A DNA stretch of 64,000 nucleotides from Lasiosphaeris hirsuta (Eukaryota; Ascomycota; Sordariomycetes; Sordariales; Lasiosphaeriaceae). Positions within the stretch are counted from its first letter, which is position 1. Each line of letters opens with the position of its first letter. Of this stretch, positions 53,056 through 64,000 are shown piece by piece. The position numbers were made by a program, and so were the translations under genes. Under the pieces are notes generated by a model. The model ran no database searches. It was not told the origin of the DNA and was given only the letters and a program-made list of their open reading frames with translations. The stretch lies in the NCBI GenBank assembly GCA_030549175.1, contig JAUKUA010000003.1:2728001-2792000 (forward strand), read 5' to 3'.

Positions 53056-54882
53056 ACCCCCTGAGATGGAGAAGACTGCCCTGAAGCCCGCGTAGCGAAT
53101 CCACTCAGATTGCCCAAGGAGTGGAGCTTTCTCAGAAGAATAAGAGGCCAAGTTCAAAGAGTGTTATTTCCACGCCCTAAATCCCTTGGCCAGGGTCTTT
53201 GATGTTGGAAAACCCCCCAGGCCAGCCAAAACCAACGTACAAGGCCTTGTTTTTTTCTCGCTCTCGCTTCGGGCGAACACAAATATGCTTTCGCGGTACG
53301 ATTCGGTGTAGCTACTGGTAGAGACGGCAGCTTAGAAATGTCGAGGCTATACCAAGGTTCCTAGTACGATTTTCTAGTTGTGCTCGAAGGTTGGTGGGAA
53401 GTGGCTGTGGCAGGATAACGCGAGAGGGAGCCCCGGGACGGTGCGGGCGCCGGGTACGGCTTGTATTTCTAGGAGCGGCGGCAGTGCAAGAGGTCGGTCG
53501 GATCTTTCGAGGGAGGGTCTCAGAAGAGCGGTATCCCAAAACACCAGAGACGCTAACGAGACTGAAGGCTTCGTTTCAGAGTGGAGATGCCCAGGTCAGC
53601 CAAGCTGATGGTTTTTGTCTTTCAGACCCAGGAATGGGCCCTGCAGATAGCAACGGTGAGCCGAGCGGGCCGGGTTGGACAGTCCTTCGAGTGGATGAGG
53701 GTAGTAAGTGGTTGGTGCAAGTCTTGACTAGGAAGATCCTAGATGGCTAAACATCGAAGCACTTGGCAGCTTCGAACAAGAGATATCTTTACTGTGCTTG
53801 AACCTGGGGCGGGAAATTTCATGGGGAGCACAGAAAGCCTTGAAGGGCTGAGGATGTCGCCGTCGCCGCCGTTGAAGTCGGGGCCGATTTGCCTGCTGCC
53901 CCTTGCTTCGGTTGCCTCCCCTGGTGCGTCCAGCCTATCGTCTCGGATCAGAACAACGCGGCAGGTGGGTTCCCGTTTAGCGTTGAATGGAAGCGGAGGG
54001 GGTCTCTGTTGGAAAAAGAAGCGACTAGGAGGGCTTAGGAACAAGGGAGGGCCGGCTCCGGTAGCGCGTGGGCAGCGTATTAGACTTTATACTGGTCCAC
54101 CAGGTCCGCTAGACAGAGTCGATCGCCGGTCAGATCGAGTAACCTGGGGAACCCTGGGGAAACGCGGGTCAAGCCGATGAGACAACAGCCCTTTCGTCCC
54201 AGCTGGGTGGGCAGAAGCGAAGATGGTGGCAGCCGCGGTCGGGTGGGGGGCGGGAAGCAGTAGCTGGACCAGGCGGGGCGCAGTATCTGAGTCTGTCTCT
54301 CTTCGGCTCCAAGACACTAGAGATTTCAAAGGCGCGAGGGCAGGAGATGGCAGTGGACAGTGAAGGGCAATGGTGTATTCGTACATGGAGGCTACACATA
54401 ATTAAGGTCGGCGAACCTTATTAGTCTCGAGCTAAGTCGATCGGGTAGTATTGGTGATGCTCCACAGAATCGACCGGCCATTTTAGTCGGTGGACTACGT
54501 ACCTGAGCAGTGTCGTAGAACAACACATGGGCGTGGATCGAGGGCGTGGGCCGAGAGACGCGAGGGACGAGTCGGCGCCTAGGCAGCGAGGACGAGACAG
54601 GGCGGGGGGAGGAGATCTACGGGACCCCAAAGGCCAAACGAGAGACCCCCCTCGGATGCTCTGCCGACAGGGGACAACGAGCGTGGATCTGGGTCTTGGG
54701 GACCGGGAGGGCTGACCAGGCTGATGGAAACGTGGCGCGCGGGGACGATGACGAGACGACGAGGGTTGAGGGAGGCTCGCCAGGAGGGGGCCGGGGTGGG
54801 CGAGAGACCCGGGTGTCAACAACGAGGGGGTCTGCGACGCTGGCAATAATAAATAGACGGGGCTAACAGAGGGCGCTGAAAT

Positions 54883-54910
54883 GCTGGTGCTGGTGTGGGT
54901 GCTGGTGCTC
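54883..54910. repeat. imperfect GCTGGT/GGTGCT repeat
   Basis: Short run of GCTGGT-type hexamers with one interruption, non-coding. Confidence 0.75.
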
Positions 54911-56574
54911 GGGATGCAGCTCCGTCCCCCAAGTCATGACTACATAAACGAAACAGAATGCCGGTACTGATGCTGGGCAGGCCGGGCAAGCTGAGCAGGA
55001 AAGCAGGACGACAATTAAGGAGTGACGGCAGTGTGCATCCTCGGATTGCGGATGTTGTTCGAGTGGGGAGTGTTTGCAGTCAGACGCCGGGAGCGGTGGA
55101 TGGCAGCCAAATGCCTCCCTCTATCCTAACTCCTCCGTGCTAACGCTCTGCCGGACCGGTCAGGGCAATCAGAGCCGCGCACTTCACAACCCTAGAACCC
55201 AGACCCGGCTGGCGATATGTTGGGTTAACGCTCCGCGCTTCCAATACCAGCACCCTGCGACGGGATCCCTCTGCCGGCACGTGTGCGCTTCCTTTGCTTG
55301 GCCGTCCGTTCTCATGGGCGAGGCGGGTGCCTTTTTTTTATTTGTCACTGTAGTTTCCTCTTGACTCCTGTTCTTTTAGTGTTTGTTCGGCGTGTAGTCG
55401 CCTGCAGGCGGGCCTAGTCGGGCCGCCCCTCGGTCTGGCTTCCGTGCTCTGTGGATGGTAGAGTTGGCAAAGGTGGCAGAAGCGCGAGCTGAGGAGAGGG
55501 AATCGGGTACAAGGGTTTGGTGGAACGGCGGGAAATCCTGTCAGCAGCACAGGGAGACATGGAGGCAGATAGGCACAGGCCTCCCCTGGGCATCCGGCTG
55601 GAGGGGACAGAAGTTTAAATCGACTCGAATGGAAGGAGCCATGGAAGGAGTACTAAACATGGGAGCGTGGGAATGCCAGACAACTTGACGCAGCAACACA
55701 GAGCAGGCACCAACTCGGTCCTCTTGGCGCGCTCACTGAACCTGGAAGTCTTCCATTGCCCCTGGCCTTCTCCATCCATCCCAAAGCGACGACTACCTAG
55801 GGACCGACAATGGACGACAGACAACCACTCATAGCGATTCACTGTGTCTACCTTGTTATTCGAGGCTTAACTGTGCAGTGTTGCCTCAGTCCCGCATGCC
55901 GTCCCTCATCCACCGCACGGCCCCCCATCTATATGGGCACTTGGCCCGGGGCAGGATGTTCAGGTTTGCAGGTATGGGGCTTCTTTGCTCATCTGGGTCA
56001 AACGGCCGGAGTCAGCTCGTTTGGTCTGTTCCCACTGCCCAAGCTAATGCCTAGATACCAATCGCCCCCGGGAAACCATCCGCACCACCAGACCGGTGGC
56101 GAGGCGTCCTTGGGTGTCGAGGTTTGTGCTTCGTCGCTTTTCCCACTTTGGTGTTTGAGACCACCAAGTCGACTTGTCTGGCCGGTGCGCATTTGGTGTC
56201 GCCGACTCACCCTGCCCTTTTACCTTTGTACCAAGGGAAAGGGAAGACAGCCAATGTTTCACCGTCAGCCGCCACAGATCTGAGAGGGTGGGAAAGCGAG
56301 AGACAGCAAAAATAGGAAAAAGCAATTGATGGGGGTTTAGCTAACAAAGGCGGGAATCAGCACCACTCAGCACCAACACACTTGGTAAGCTCGATTCCGA
56401 GCATCAAGCAATCCTCCCAGCTGCCATTATTGGACTGGCCCACCCGACCGTCTCTAGGGGCTCAGGCACAGAGGGGACCCAGCAAAAGCCGTTGCCCTTG
56501 GTGCTCGGCGACCTCAATCTCAAGTAGCTTTCTGGCTAGAGACCGGGATCGCCTTCGGCGTTTGAAGGGCGCTG

Positions 56575-56588
56575 AAAAAAAAAAAAAA
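56575..56588. repeat. A14 homopolymer
   Basis: Fourteen consecutive A residues in non-coding DNA. Confidence 0.9.
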
Positions 56589-59500
56589 GGTCCTCTTTGC
56601 CTGCCAGGCCGCGCACTCGAATTTAGGGCCGGGCGGATCCGATGCCCAACCAACGGCCTAGATAACAGGCGCGAACCACTGTCTGAGCGTTGGAAAAATT
56701 TGTCCCACGAACACCGCTCCCGTCGCTGGCTTGCATCGGGGCGACAGGCTAGCAAAGTTGGCCACCACAATTGACCTTTGGACCCGGACGGAGATACAGC
56801 CGGCACTTAGTCGGTCGGGTCAAGTGTACAGGTACTGCCGTGCTGCGGGTTAGTATATTTGTTATGATGAAGGAGGTGGGCTCGATGATCCTGGATCCAT
56901 GTCGTCGAGTTAAGCTGCCAGGGGAATCGAGGCATGTCGTCAAGCAGAGGCCCAGAGCTGCGAGGTAGATCCCTGTCTGTGCTTGGGTGGGCTGCGTCGT
57001 ATTGACCGGGGTTCGAGCTCGAGTTTCCAGATGTCCAGGTCGTCGAATCAGAGCTCGGCCATCGCCACAGCTTCTGGAACCATTTGCCGAGGCCTGAAGT
57101 AGCGGTACTTTGGCCGTGCTGACTGACGCCATGAGGGGACGGGGTCGACGGGGTCGCGGGGGTTGCGATACCCAGGGGCCCATGGTGGGCTGGGGTGGGC
57201 TGCTGTGGACTGGGCGCATTACATTAGCCGGCGAAAAAGGTACCTGTACGTCAAGAGACGCGACGCAGCAGCCTTGGGGGCCACCTCTTCAACTCTTTGG
57301 CGCGGATATGCTTCGCATCTCACCCGATTCAACAACTGCGGTCGTCCTGCAATTCTGCACCCTCCGGGAGCACCATCATGGGTCTCGGTGTGTCTTGGGT
57401 TTCGATGCGGACTCTTCAGAGTTTGGCACAGGGCGGGGTTGTTGTTTTGGTGCTATTGCTGCTGCTAGTTTCCTGTTTCCTTCATTCCCTTCGGCCGTTG
57501 ATGAGCCCTGGAACGTCTGGCACACAGCTTTCTGCTGATTCGGAAGCTTACCCACTAATGCAAGACGCCGGCCGCAGCTTGACTCGGTCAAAACCCGAAA
57601 ACCTCAGCTGTTGTGACGCAGACGTCCCCGAATTGTCCCAGAGACAATGGGCGACTTTTGCCTCAACTGCATCTTCTTCCAGCCCCTGCGGACGGCCGTT
57701 CGCCGCTGCAGATGCGCCAGAAACAAGGATGGTTGCAACATGCATTTCAACCAAGAGCCACATCGATCAATGGCGGGCTTTGCTCGTCCTGGCTTGCCAA
57801 ATCCGATGCCAGAGTCTAGCGCATCGCATCGAAACATGCAACATGCACGTCGGTCGGGCGATTGATCACCTGTGAGGTCAGAACATTTGAATAAAGCCCA
57901 TGGCCAAATCGACACTGCGCCGATCTTAGCCTTGGGGAGGCTGCCAGCTGTAGATCAGCTGAATTGAGTCTTTGAGTCTTGTCTTCGCCCACGTCAACCA
58001 AGACAATTGCGTGCAGCGTGACTGCTTTTCAGCTGCCATTGACTTTTGTGGCGAGCTTGGGGACGCGTTACGGGATTTGAGGCTCTGTCTTGCCTCCTAG
58101 CCTCCGGAGCGCAGCGAGCTGCGAGTGGAACCATTGCCACAGAAACCTGCAGCGGGAAAACACCACAGGGGCTTGTAAAACTGGCCATGATATCGAGACA
58201 TCAGGCGAGATATCTTTTCCCCTATACGGCATCTTATTCCCGCCAGGTACAGGTCTCTTGTTTGTTACACCTCTGTCGAGACATCATTTGCCGAAAATAC
58301 ACACGGTACCGTGCTCCCTCACGTCCCTTCCCCTCAAAATCACGGTCCTCACCTCACGATAGGCACGGCGCGCCGTCCCTTATCCAGCACATTGCCATGT
58401 TCCGCGCTGTGTGTTGATAATGCAACCCGGCGGTGCTGGTCTGAGCCCGCGGTGTCTTTGACCTTGCTACGCGCGACTAGACCATCTAGATACCACCTGC
58501 CTTACAGAGCGCTGCTTGAAGAGTATCGCAGCAACTGCCTTGGGGCAATAAATTTCCTGTGCCTTGCATGGAAGATTACTATATTACCTTGGCAGGGAAC
58601 GCATCTCCTTCTCGAATCTTTCTGCGACCGCCAGTGAGGCCATACGGGGTCTGTGCAAAGACGCTGCCGTGCAGGCACTGGAAATGAAACGGACTCGAGT
58701 ATGCAGCACTTTGCAGTCGAGTCGGGTGGGTAGTAGGCACGCAAAAATAGCGAAAGGGCGACAGAGTTCGCGACACTCGCGCGGATTTGCCGCTTGCAGG
58801 GAGGCTTGTTTTACGTTTTAGAGCAACAGGCCATGAATGATTGCGAGGGGGGTCGCCATCCACTGGGGATGGAAGGCCTGGAAACGGAGGCTGAGATGAT
58901 GGAATGCGCAACCGTGTTTCCACCGCGGTTTCCACGAGCAAACTAAACGCCGTGTTTGCGCGTCTCAATCCCGGACGGGTAGTATCGTGGAACGGTCGAC
59001 AGCACCCGCGACATGGGACCGCACGTGCGCTTCTGGAGGCGGGTTCTTCGGATGAGGTTGCATTGCTCCGCGTTCGAGTTTGCGGCTCATTTCCTGAATT
59101 CCTCGCCATTCCCACAAACGCTTTTCGCTGGTCGCTGGCGCACCGGGGTTGAAGAATGCGTCTGAACGAGCCGAAACCTATGCTATCGACAAGGAGGCAA
59201 CAAGTATAACGCCACGTTTCTGCCTTACCCGTTTCCCTCTGCCCGGGTCCTGGTCCGTTCGATCAACTTGCGACAAGAGATCACGAGTTCGCGGTTCTGA
59301 CAGGCTCTCCACGGCCGTGTTTCGGCCGCCTGCGAGGGCTCATTCCGCAGCCGCAATTGTCCAGTCAAATCCTGGTGCTCCGAACTTCATGCCGTTCGAG
59401 TCCAGTCGTCAATCCCAACTGCAGTCATGACAACCGGGAGCCCAGCGAACAATTGCTGCGTAGGTCGGTAAATTCCGATTCATTTGTAATTTTACAAGAG

Positions 59501-59697
59501 CTCGAGACACCCGTCTGCAAGCAGCCAGTGCACCTTCTGCCCTGTGGTCCTTGTGACCCTGCCCTTTCCTAAGTGGCAGCTAAATTGTTACAGGAAATAA
59601 CGCTTGTACACACAAAAAAACATGGTGGGGGTGAAATGATCTCAAGGACCGGTCGTTCATGCAAGGTTGAGGGGCTCAATGCCTGGCCGAGCCTGAA

Positions 59698-60743
59698 CTA
59701 TCTCTTCACCCATGCGGGCATCTTTCTGGCCTTTACACGGCCATGCTTCTTCCTCTCCACTCTTCTTGGGTCGCGTGTGACACAGCCGGCTAGAAGAGAG
59801 AAAAATGATGTGTTAGCAAAACTTCCCCAGAGTCCACGGCATCAAGCCAAGAGAGTGATCACTTACCTCGTCTCAATGCGGGCTTCAGCGCAGGCTCGTG
59901 AGCCATGAGGCCTTTTGCGATGGCAAGCGTGAGAGCCTCCGCCTGCCCGGTAGTACCGCCTCCATCTGCCAGCGCCCAAACGTTGTACTTGTCCAATCGC
60001 CCGGTCGCGTGCAGGGCCCATACCGCGCTCTCTCGGTCGTGCACACGCCCAAAAAAGTCAGCTAGACTCTTGCCGTTGATTTGGATCTCGCCATTGCCCT
60101 CTACGACCCACGCACGGGCCGTCGATGACTTTCTCCGGCCCACTCCAACGGCACGCCCGAATTTGTCAACGACAATAGGCGTGGCCACGTTAGTGAAGGG
60201 CTGGATGTCCCGCTTGAAGGCCTCCAGTGCCTCTTTAACGGGGCCCGGCTTCAGCTTGGGGTGAATCTGATGCAGCCGCTTCACCAGCCCGATGCATCTG
60301 CCATAGTCGCCCGCCTTGACCTGCTCGCCAATCGTCTGCCTGTAGTCTCTCAGTGTCTTCCAGGCAACGCGCTCGACCTGGCTCGTCGGGATCGTGGGTA
60401 GGTTGCCGTAAGTCCGAATCAGCTTTTCGAGGGCGAGGTAGCTGTCGTTGAATACGGGGATGCGTGAGAAGTAGGATGGGGACGCGGGCACCGGGCGGGC
60501 ACGGGACTTGCTGCCGAACTGCTTCAGCGCTGCGAGATTAACCTCGCCTGCTGCCTCTATGGAAAGAGATTCGCGGGTTGGCTGGTCGGTCGCAAAACAC
60601 CTCCGGCTGGTGCTGTTGGCAAGGGAGTTGCTGGTGATGCGTAGCGCTTGCAATTGCTGTCCAAGTGGCTGCTGCCATTGAGTACCGCGCCGTTGGCATA
60701 TTCCCCGTAGCACGGTGAAGCACGGTCTCGAAGATGCCATCAT
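59698..60743 (-). CDS. MRPS9: mitochondrial small-subunit ribosomal protein uS9m
   Basis: Two exons: 60743-59867 and 59789-59698; 77-nt intron; 322 aa. The N-terminus (MMASSRPCFTVLRGICQRR, then SRRCFATDQ) is basic, Arg/Ser-rich and lacks acidic residues, as in a mitochondrial targeting peptide. A mitochondria-specific helical region follows. The S9 domain starts near 200 (DKFGRAVGVGRRKSSTARAWV) and contains GNGEIQINGKSL, DGGGTTGQAEA and HEPALKPALRRAG. The second exon supplies the rRNA-contacting tail ending in RKMPAWVKR, a perfect uS9 C-terminus that read-through of the donor would lose. The first of two adjacent ATGs is used. It diverges from the eEF1B-gamma gene with 394 bp between starts. 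Confidence 0.95.
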
Positions 60744-61137
60744 TGCGTGCCTTTGTCTTGGGGCATTCTCGCGCGACGTCGCGGGCGGGTAGTCGTCGGC
60801 GTCGGGCCAAACTGTTGGCGCTGGGTGCTTTCTTCGTCCTGGCTCAACCGAAGGGTTCCGCAACGGAACAATCTCGCCAGATTTTTCCTGGGAGCTCGGG
60901 CCACCATAGCGTGCCTGACATCCAACTTGGCCAACCGAGCCCAAAGGAGTCACACAGCAGGGCAGCAAGCAGCCACTTTTTACCTTCCCCGCCACGTTGC
61001 CCCACCAGCGTAAATTTTCCTCAAAACCACTCCGTCTTCACAGCTCACTGCCCGCATTTCTTGCTCCCCCAACACCATTCACTTACCACCCTCTCAATCT
61101 CTCTCCCAGCCCTTTGCGTCCTGCAAAGCGAGCCAAG
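60744..61137. promoter_or_regulatory. bidirectional promoter uS9m / eEF1B-gamma
   Basis: 394 bp between the two start codons, which face away from each other. Toward eEF1B-gamma the leader is strongly C/T-rich (CTCTCAATCTCTCTCCC) and the start sits in CCAAGATGG, typical of highly expressed translation genes. Exact transcription starts cannot be seen. Confidence 0.7.
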
Positions 61138-62736
61138 ATGGTGTTCGGAAAGCTCTACTCGTACGAGGTAAGCCGGGCACCGAGCGCCCCCCCGCCCCCC
61201 CAACCGCGCGAACCAGAGAGCTGACTTTTTCGTTTGCGTCTAGGCCAACCCCCGCTCTACGGCCATCCTCGCCGTTGCGAAGGCTAACAACCTCGACATT
61301 GAGGTTGTTGAGACCGACACGGCCAACCCGACCGAGGAGTACCTGAACTACAACCCCCTTTCCAAAGTCCCGACCTTCGTTGGCGCTGATGGCTATGTGC
61401 TCTCCGAGTGCATTGCCATCGCTGTCTACGGTACGTGTTCATTAAGCTCACCCAAGGCGTGCCTTGCTTGCCCCGCTTTCCAGCCCGCCACGGGCTGGGC
61501 TGCACCTGTTGAAATGATGACCTAGACATATTCTATACAGTTATCCCTATCTGAAATTATGGTGTTGACTTTGTTCTAACTTCTGATTCTCTACCCTCGT
61601 TCCCAAACCATGGCTACACATTTTTGCGTAGGGCGCGAGGCTAACGTCAATACAGTCACCTCCCAGAACGAGAAAACCACTCTCCTCGGCAAGACCAAGC
61701 AGGAGTAAGCTAGGCAACCCTTTCCCTCCTTCGCATTGCATCCTCTGACCGGTGTCCTAGCTATGCGTCCATCCTGAAGTGGATGTCCTTCTTCAACTCC
61801 GAGGTCCTGCCCAAGATGGGTGCCTGGTACCGTCCCCTGTTGGGCAAAGATCCCTACAACAAGAAGAACGTTGAGGAGAACCAGAAGGCTTCCCTCAAGG
61901 CCGTCTCTGTTGTCGAGGCCCACCTCGCCAACAACACATACCTCGTTGGCGAGCGCATCACCCTCGCTGATCTCTTCGCCGTTGGCATCATTGCCCGTGG
62001 CTTCGAGTTCTTCTTCGACAAGCAATGGCGCCAGGCGAACCCCAATGTCGCTCGGTGGTACGAGACTGTCTACAACCAGCCCATCTACTCTGCTGTTGCC
62101 CCCAAGTACACTCTCCTTGATACCCCCAAGTTGACGAACGTCGCCCCCAAGAAGACCGAGGCCAAGAAGGAGGCTGCCCCCAAGAAGGAGGCTGCCAAGC
62201 CTAAGGCTAAGCCGGCTGAGGAGGAGGAGGAGCCCGTCGAGGCCCCCAAACCCAAACACCCCCTTGACCTTCTCCCCAGAGCTACCTTTGCTCTTGATGA
62301 GTGGAAGCGCCAGTACTCTAACAGCGAGACCCCCGATGCCCTCAAGTGGTTCTGGGAGAACGTCAAGTTTGACGAGTACTCCATCTGGAAGGTTGTCTAC
62401 AAGTACAACAATGAGCTCACTCTCACCTTCATGTCGAGCAACCTGATTGGTGGCTTCAACAACCGCCTCGAGGGATCCCGCAAGCACATCTTCGGCTGCG
62501 CTTCCGTCTATGGCACCAACAATGACTCGATCATTGAGGGTGCTTTCGTCATCCGTGGTGATGACTACAAGCCAGCTTTTGATGTCGCTCCCGACTATGA
62601 GAGCTACGACTTCATCAAGCTCGACCCCTCCAACCCCGAGGACCGGGCTTTCGTCGAGGCCCAGTGGTCTTGGGACAAGCCGATTGTTGTTGAGGGCAAG
62701 GAGTACCCCCACGCTGCAGGCAAGGTCTTCAAGTGA
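61138..62736 (+). CDS. TEF4: translation elongation factor eEF1B gamma
   Basis: Four exons: 61138-61167, 61244-61430, 61656-61704, 61761-62736; introns 76, 225 and 56 nt; 413 aa. It is the structural gamma subunit of the guanine-nucleotide exchange complex that recharges eEF1A. The N-terminal GST-like fold (MVFGKLYSYEANPRSTAIL; SKVPTFVGADGYVLSECIAI) is followed by the GST C-domain with YLVGERITLADLFAVGII, a Lys/Ala/Pro/Glu-rich linker (about 215-250) and the conserved EF1G domain (LDLLPRATFALDEWKRQYSN to the C-terminus AAGKVFK). Length matches yeast Tef4/Cam1 (412-415 aa). The 225-nt second intron is unusually long here and carries a box C/D snoRNA; TEF4 is used as symbol because of that shared arrangement. 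Confidence 0.97.
61509..61591 (+). ncRNA. snR38: intronic box C/D snoRNA, snR38-like
   Basis: Lies inside eEF1B-gamma intron 2. Seen directly: perfect C box ATGATGA (61514-61520), D' box CTGA (61551-61554), C'-like GTGTTGA (61562-61568, one base off consensus), D box CTGA (61583-61586), and a short GAA/TTC terminal pairing. C-to-D length is 73 nt. The 13 nt before D' (61538-61550) are complementary to the eukaryotic 25S rRNA segment ACAGGGATAACTG with one mismatch, including 11 consecutive pairs; the fifth base upstream of D' faces the second G of GGG, the base the box C/D rule would methylate. In budding yeast snR38 sits in the TEF4 intron and guides Gm2815 methylation, so host and target both agree. 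The terminal stem is short, and ends are approximate. Confidence 0.87.
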
Positions 62737-63113
62737 ACCAACCAACAACAACGAAATGCTAACACGGTCGATATGGACGGAACGGGCATGACTACGGGAT
62801 ATGACTTGATGAACGGTTCTGAGGTGGGAATGGCGGACGAGCTCCTAAGCCCGTGGTTTATGTACACCATCGACGGTCACAGTTGAGGACGGATGAGTCC
62901 GAAAATAGAGACTTCACTATTAAAACCCGCTTGTGAGGATCAGCCATTGGAGTTACTGGTGCTCTTGCGGTGACTTGAGCTTTTTTAACTTATATTTCTC
63001 ACAAACCAACGTGACAAGAGCCGTTCTGTGTATCCTCCTATCGCTACTGGTAATGTTGTACCCGTCTTAGAACAAGAAACTGCCGGGTATTATTATGCTG
63101 AGTCCCTGCTGAG
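62737..63113. other. convergent spacer eEF1B-gamma / FCP1-like
   Basis: 377 bp between convergent genes, holding both 3' UTRs. No gene is seen. Confidence 0.7.
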
Positions 63114-64000
63114 CTAGTTAGGGTACGCTGCGTCGTCATCATTCAAATCATTGAGGCCCGACAGACCGCCATCATCGATCCTGAACGGGTGCGCTCTGAT
63201 GTAGGTGCTAACGTCTGCCCGGCTTGCGAGCGTGTTAAGGTAGTCATGCACAAGAGGTAGCACCTCGGGCTGCTCATTGAGCTCCCCAACAAACTCGGGA
63301 ATAGTAATGGCGTTGTGCGGTTCGCTGCGTGCCTTTTCGGGGCTGTCGTCGATGAGCACCGTGTTGCCCTGGTTCCAAGGCAAACCCTGAGGGTGGGCGG
63401 CCGCGATGGCCAGGTCCGCCCACAGCCGCGTCAGCCGCTTGTAGCACTGTGTACGCCGGTTGTAGTCTTCGGCTGAGAGCCCGAACTGGTCCCGTCCCCA
63501 TATGGCAAGGACCCGGTCCAGCTGCTCTGGGGTGAAAAGCTGCTTGCACATCTTACGCACGTTGTCGGGGCGTGCCGATGACCAGATGACCACGTAGAAG
63601 GTATCGAGGCAGTAGCTGACAAAGGTGCGCGCGTGCGGACGCTCGACGAACTGCGAGGGCGCTTTGCGCGAGGGGCGGTAAAGAAGGGTGCCGTTCAGGT
63701 CGATGACGACGAGCAGTGGCCGGGTCTCCGGCGCTGGGAGGGGGAGAAAGGAGGCGCGCAGCGTATAAGCCGGCGTCGGCTCCGGGACGCCCCCGGATGC
63801 GGCGCTCGGCGGGGAGATGGCGTCTTGCCCCAGCGGCCTGGTCGACCAGCTTTTCTTTGGGTGGAAAATGCCGCTATTACCGCTGTTATCGTCATTACCA
63901 CTGCTATGGGCTGGCAGCCGCGGCGGGGACCGCGGCCGCTGGCCTTTCCTGCCGGCGTCAAACTGGGGTTGTTGGTCTTGTGAAGGGCAATCCCTTGCGT
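63114..64000 (-). CDS. FCP1-like (NIF/HAD) domain protein, 5' end off window
   Basis: The frame is open from the window edge to the stop at 63114, about 295 codons, with no ATG before the FCP1 domain, so the start (and perhaps more exons) lies beyond 64000. A disordered Pro/Ser/Gly-rich stretch precedes the HAD domain: motif I LLVVIDLNGTLLYR, then FVERPHARTFVSYCLD, motif II YVVIWSSARPDNVRKM, and motif III VLIDDSPEKARSEPHN. FCP1/SCP phosphatases (and Tim50) use DxDx(T/V); here the second Asp is Asn (DLNGT), so phosphatase activity may be reduced or lost. The C-terminus ends NDLNDDDAAYPN. Substrate and compartment are unknown. It converges on eEF1B-gamma. Confidence 0.85.
   Translation of the reverse strand, partial: ARDCPSQDQQPQFDAGRKGQRPRSPPRLPAHSSGNDDNSGNSGIFHPKKSWSTRPLGQDAISPPSAASGGVPEPTPAYTLRASFLPLPAPETRPLLVVIDLNGTLLYRPSRKAPSQFVERPHARTFVSYCLDTFYVVIWSSARPDNVRKMCKQLFTPEQLDRVLAIWGRDQFGLSAEDYNRRTQCYKRLTRLWADLAIAAAHPQGLPWNQGNTVLIDDSPEKARSEPHNAITIPEFVGELNEQPEVLPLVHDYLNTLASRADVSTYIRAHPFRIDDGGLSGLNDLNDDDAAYPN

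Larger units (their letters stand above)
53056..59697. other. 6.6-kb upstream region of rfeF, no gene
   Basis: It holds the rfeF promoter and leader (leftwards) and the uS9m 3' UTR at the far end. No open frame shows family features; the largest (about 190 codons, 57297-57875) is biased and overlapped by others. Contents include imperfect GGTGCT repeats at 54883-54910 and an A14 run at 56575-56588. Long upstream regions are common for fungal developmental regulators, so regulatory DNA, a long leader or non-coding RNA is likely; this is inference. Confidence 0.5.

Noticed and set aside
61591..62751. 386-codon frame antisense to eEF1B-gamma
   Set aside because: Shadow of a strongly codon-biased gene; the Leu/Val/Gly-rich translation mirrors the sense codons.

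Overview
The window looks like nuclear DNA of a filamentous ascomycete, probably a sordariomycete. The evidence is short introns (mostly 52-80 nt) with GTAAGT/GTACGT-type donors and branch points such as CTAAC, moderately GC-rich coding DNA, long gene-poor spacers, and Pezizomycotina-type families (RfeF-like factor, fungal OGT-like protein, RGS-LOV photoreceptor, DUF3431, kelch membrane protein). The genus cannot be fixed from sequence alone.

Layout. 1-8562 has no supportable gene and carries homopolymer and (GT)n tracts. 8563-21000 holds three minus-strand genes: an O-GlcNAc-transferase-like TPR protein, ribosomal protein uL11/RPL12 and the COPII coat protein SEC23. 22438-30000 holds a secreted/membrane kelch-type protein (+), a MAPEG/MGST3-like protein (-), a family X DNA polymerase (-) and the TFIIE large subunit (+). 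30179-40417 holds cohesin SMC1 (-), the acyltransferase GPC1 (+) and the APC/C activator CDH1 (-). 43439-47717 holds a decayed RGS-LOV light-receptor gene and, beside it, a DUF3431 membrane protein whose third splice junction does not fit a single ordinary intron. 51772-53055 is an RfeF-type transcription factor with about 6.6 kb of gene-free DNA upstream. The right end has mitochondrial ribosomal protein uS9m and eEF1B-gamma, divergently transcribed from a 394-bp promoter, then an FCP1-like protein with an altered catalytic motif that runs off the window.

The genes are mostly housekeeping (translation, secretion, chromosome cohesion, cell cycle, transcription initiation, DNA repair) and do not form a biosynthetic cluster. 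The best finds are (i) a box C/D snoRNA in intron 2 of eEF1B-gamma whose D' guide pairs with the 25S GGGATAACTG region, apparently the snR38 counterpart in the same host gene as in budding yeast; (ii) the RGS-LOV pseudogene with two frameshifts and three nonsense codons; (iii) a candidate 2-nt micro-exon or stwintron-like tandem intron in the DUF3431 gene; (iv) extreme micro-exons in RPL12 and SMC1.

Gene models were spliced by hand. Each has an intact frame across all junctions, and exon coordinates are given in each entry.
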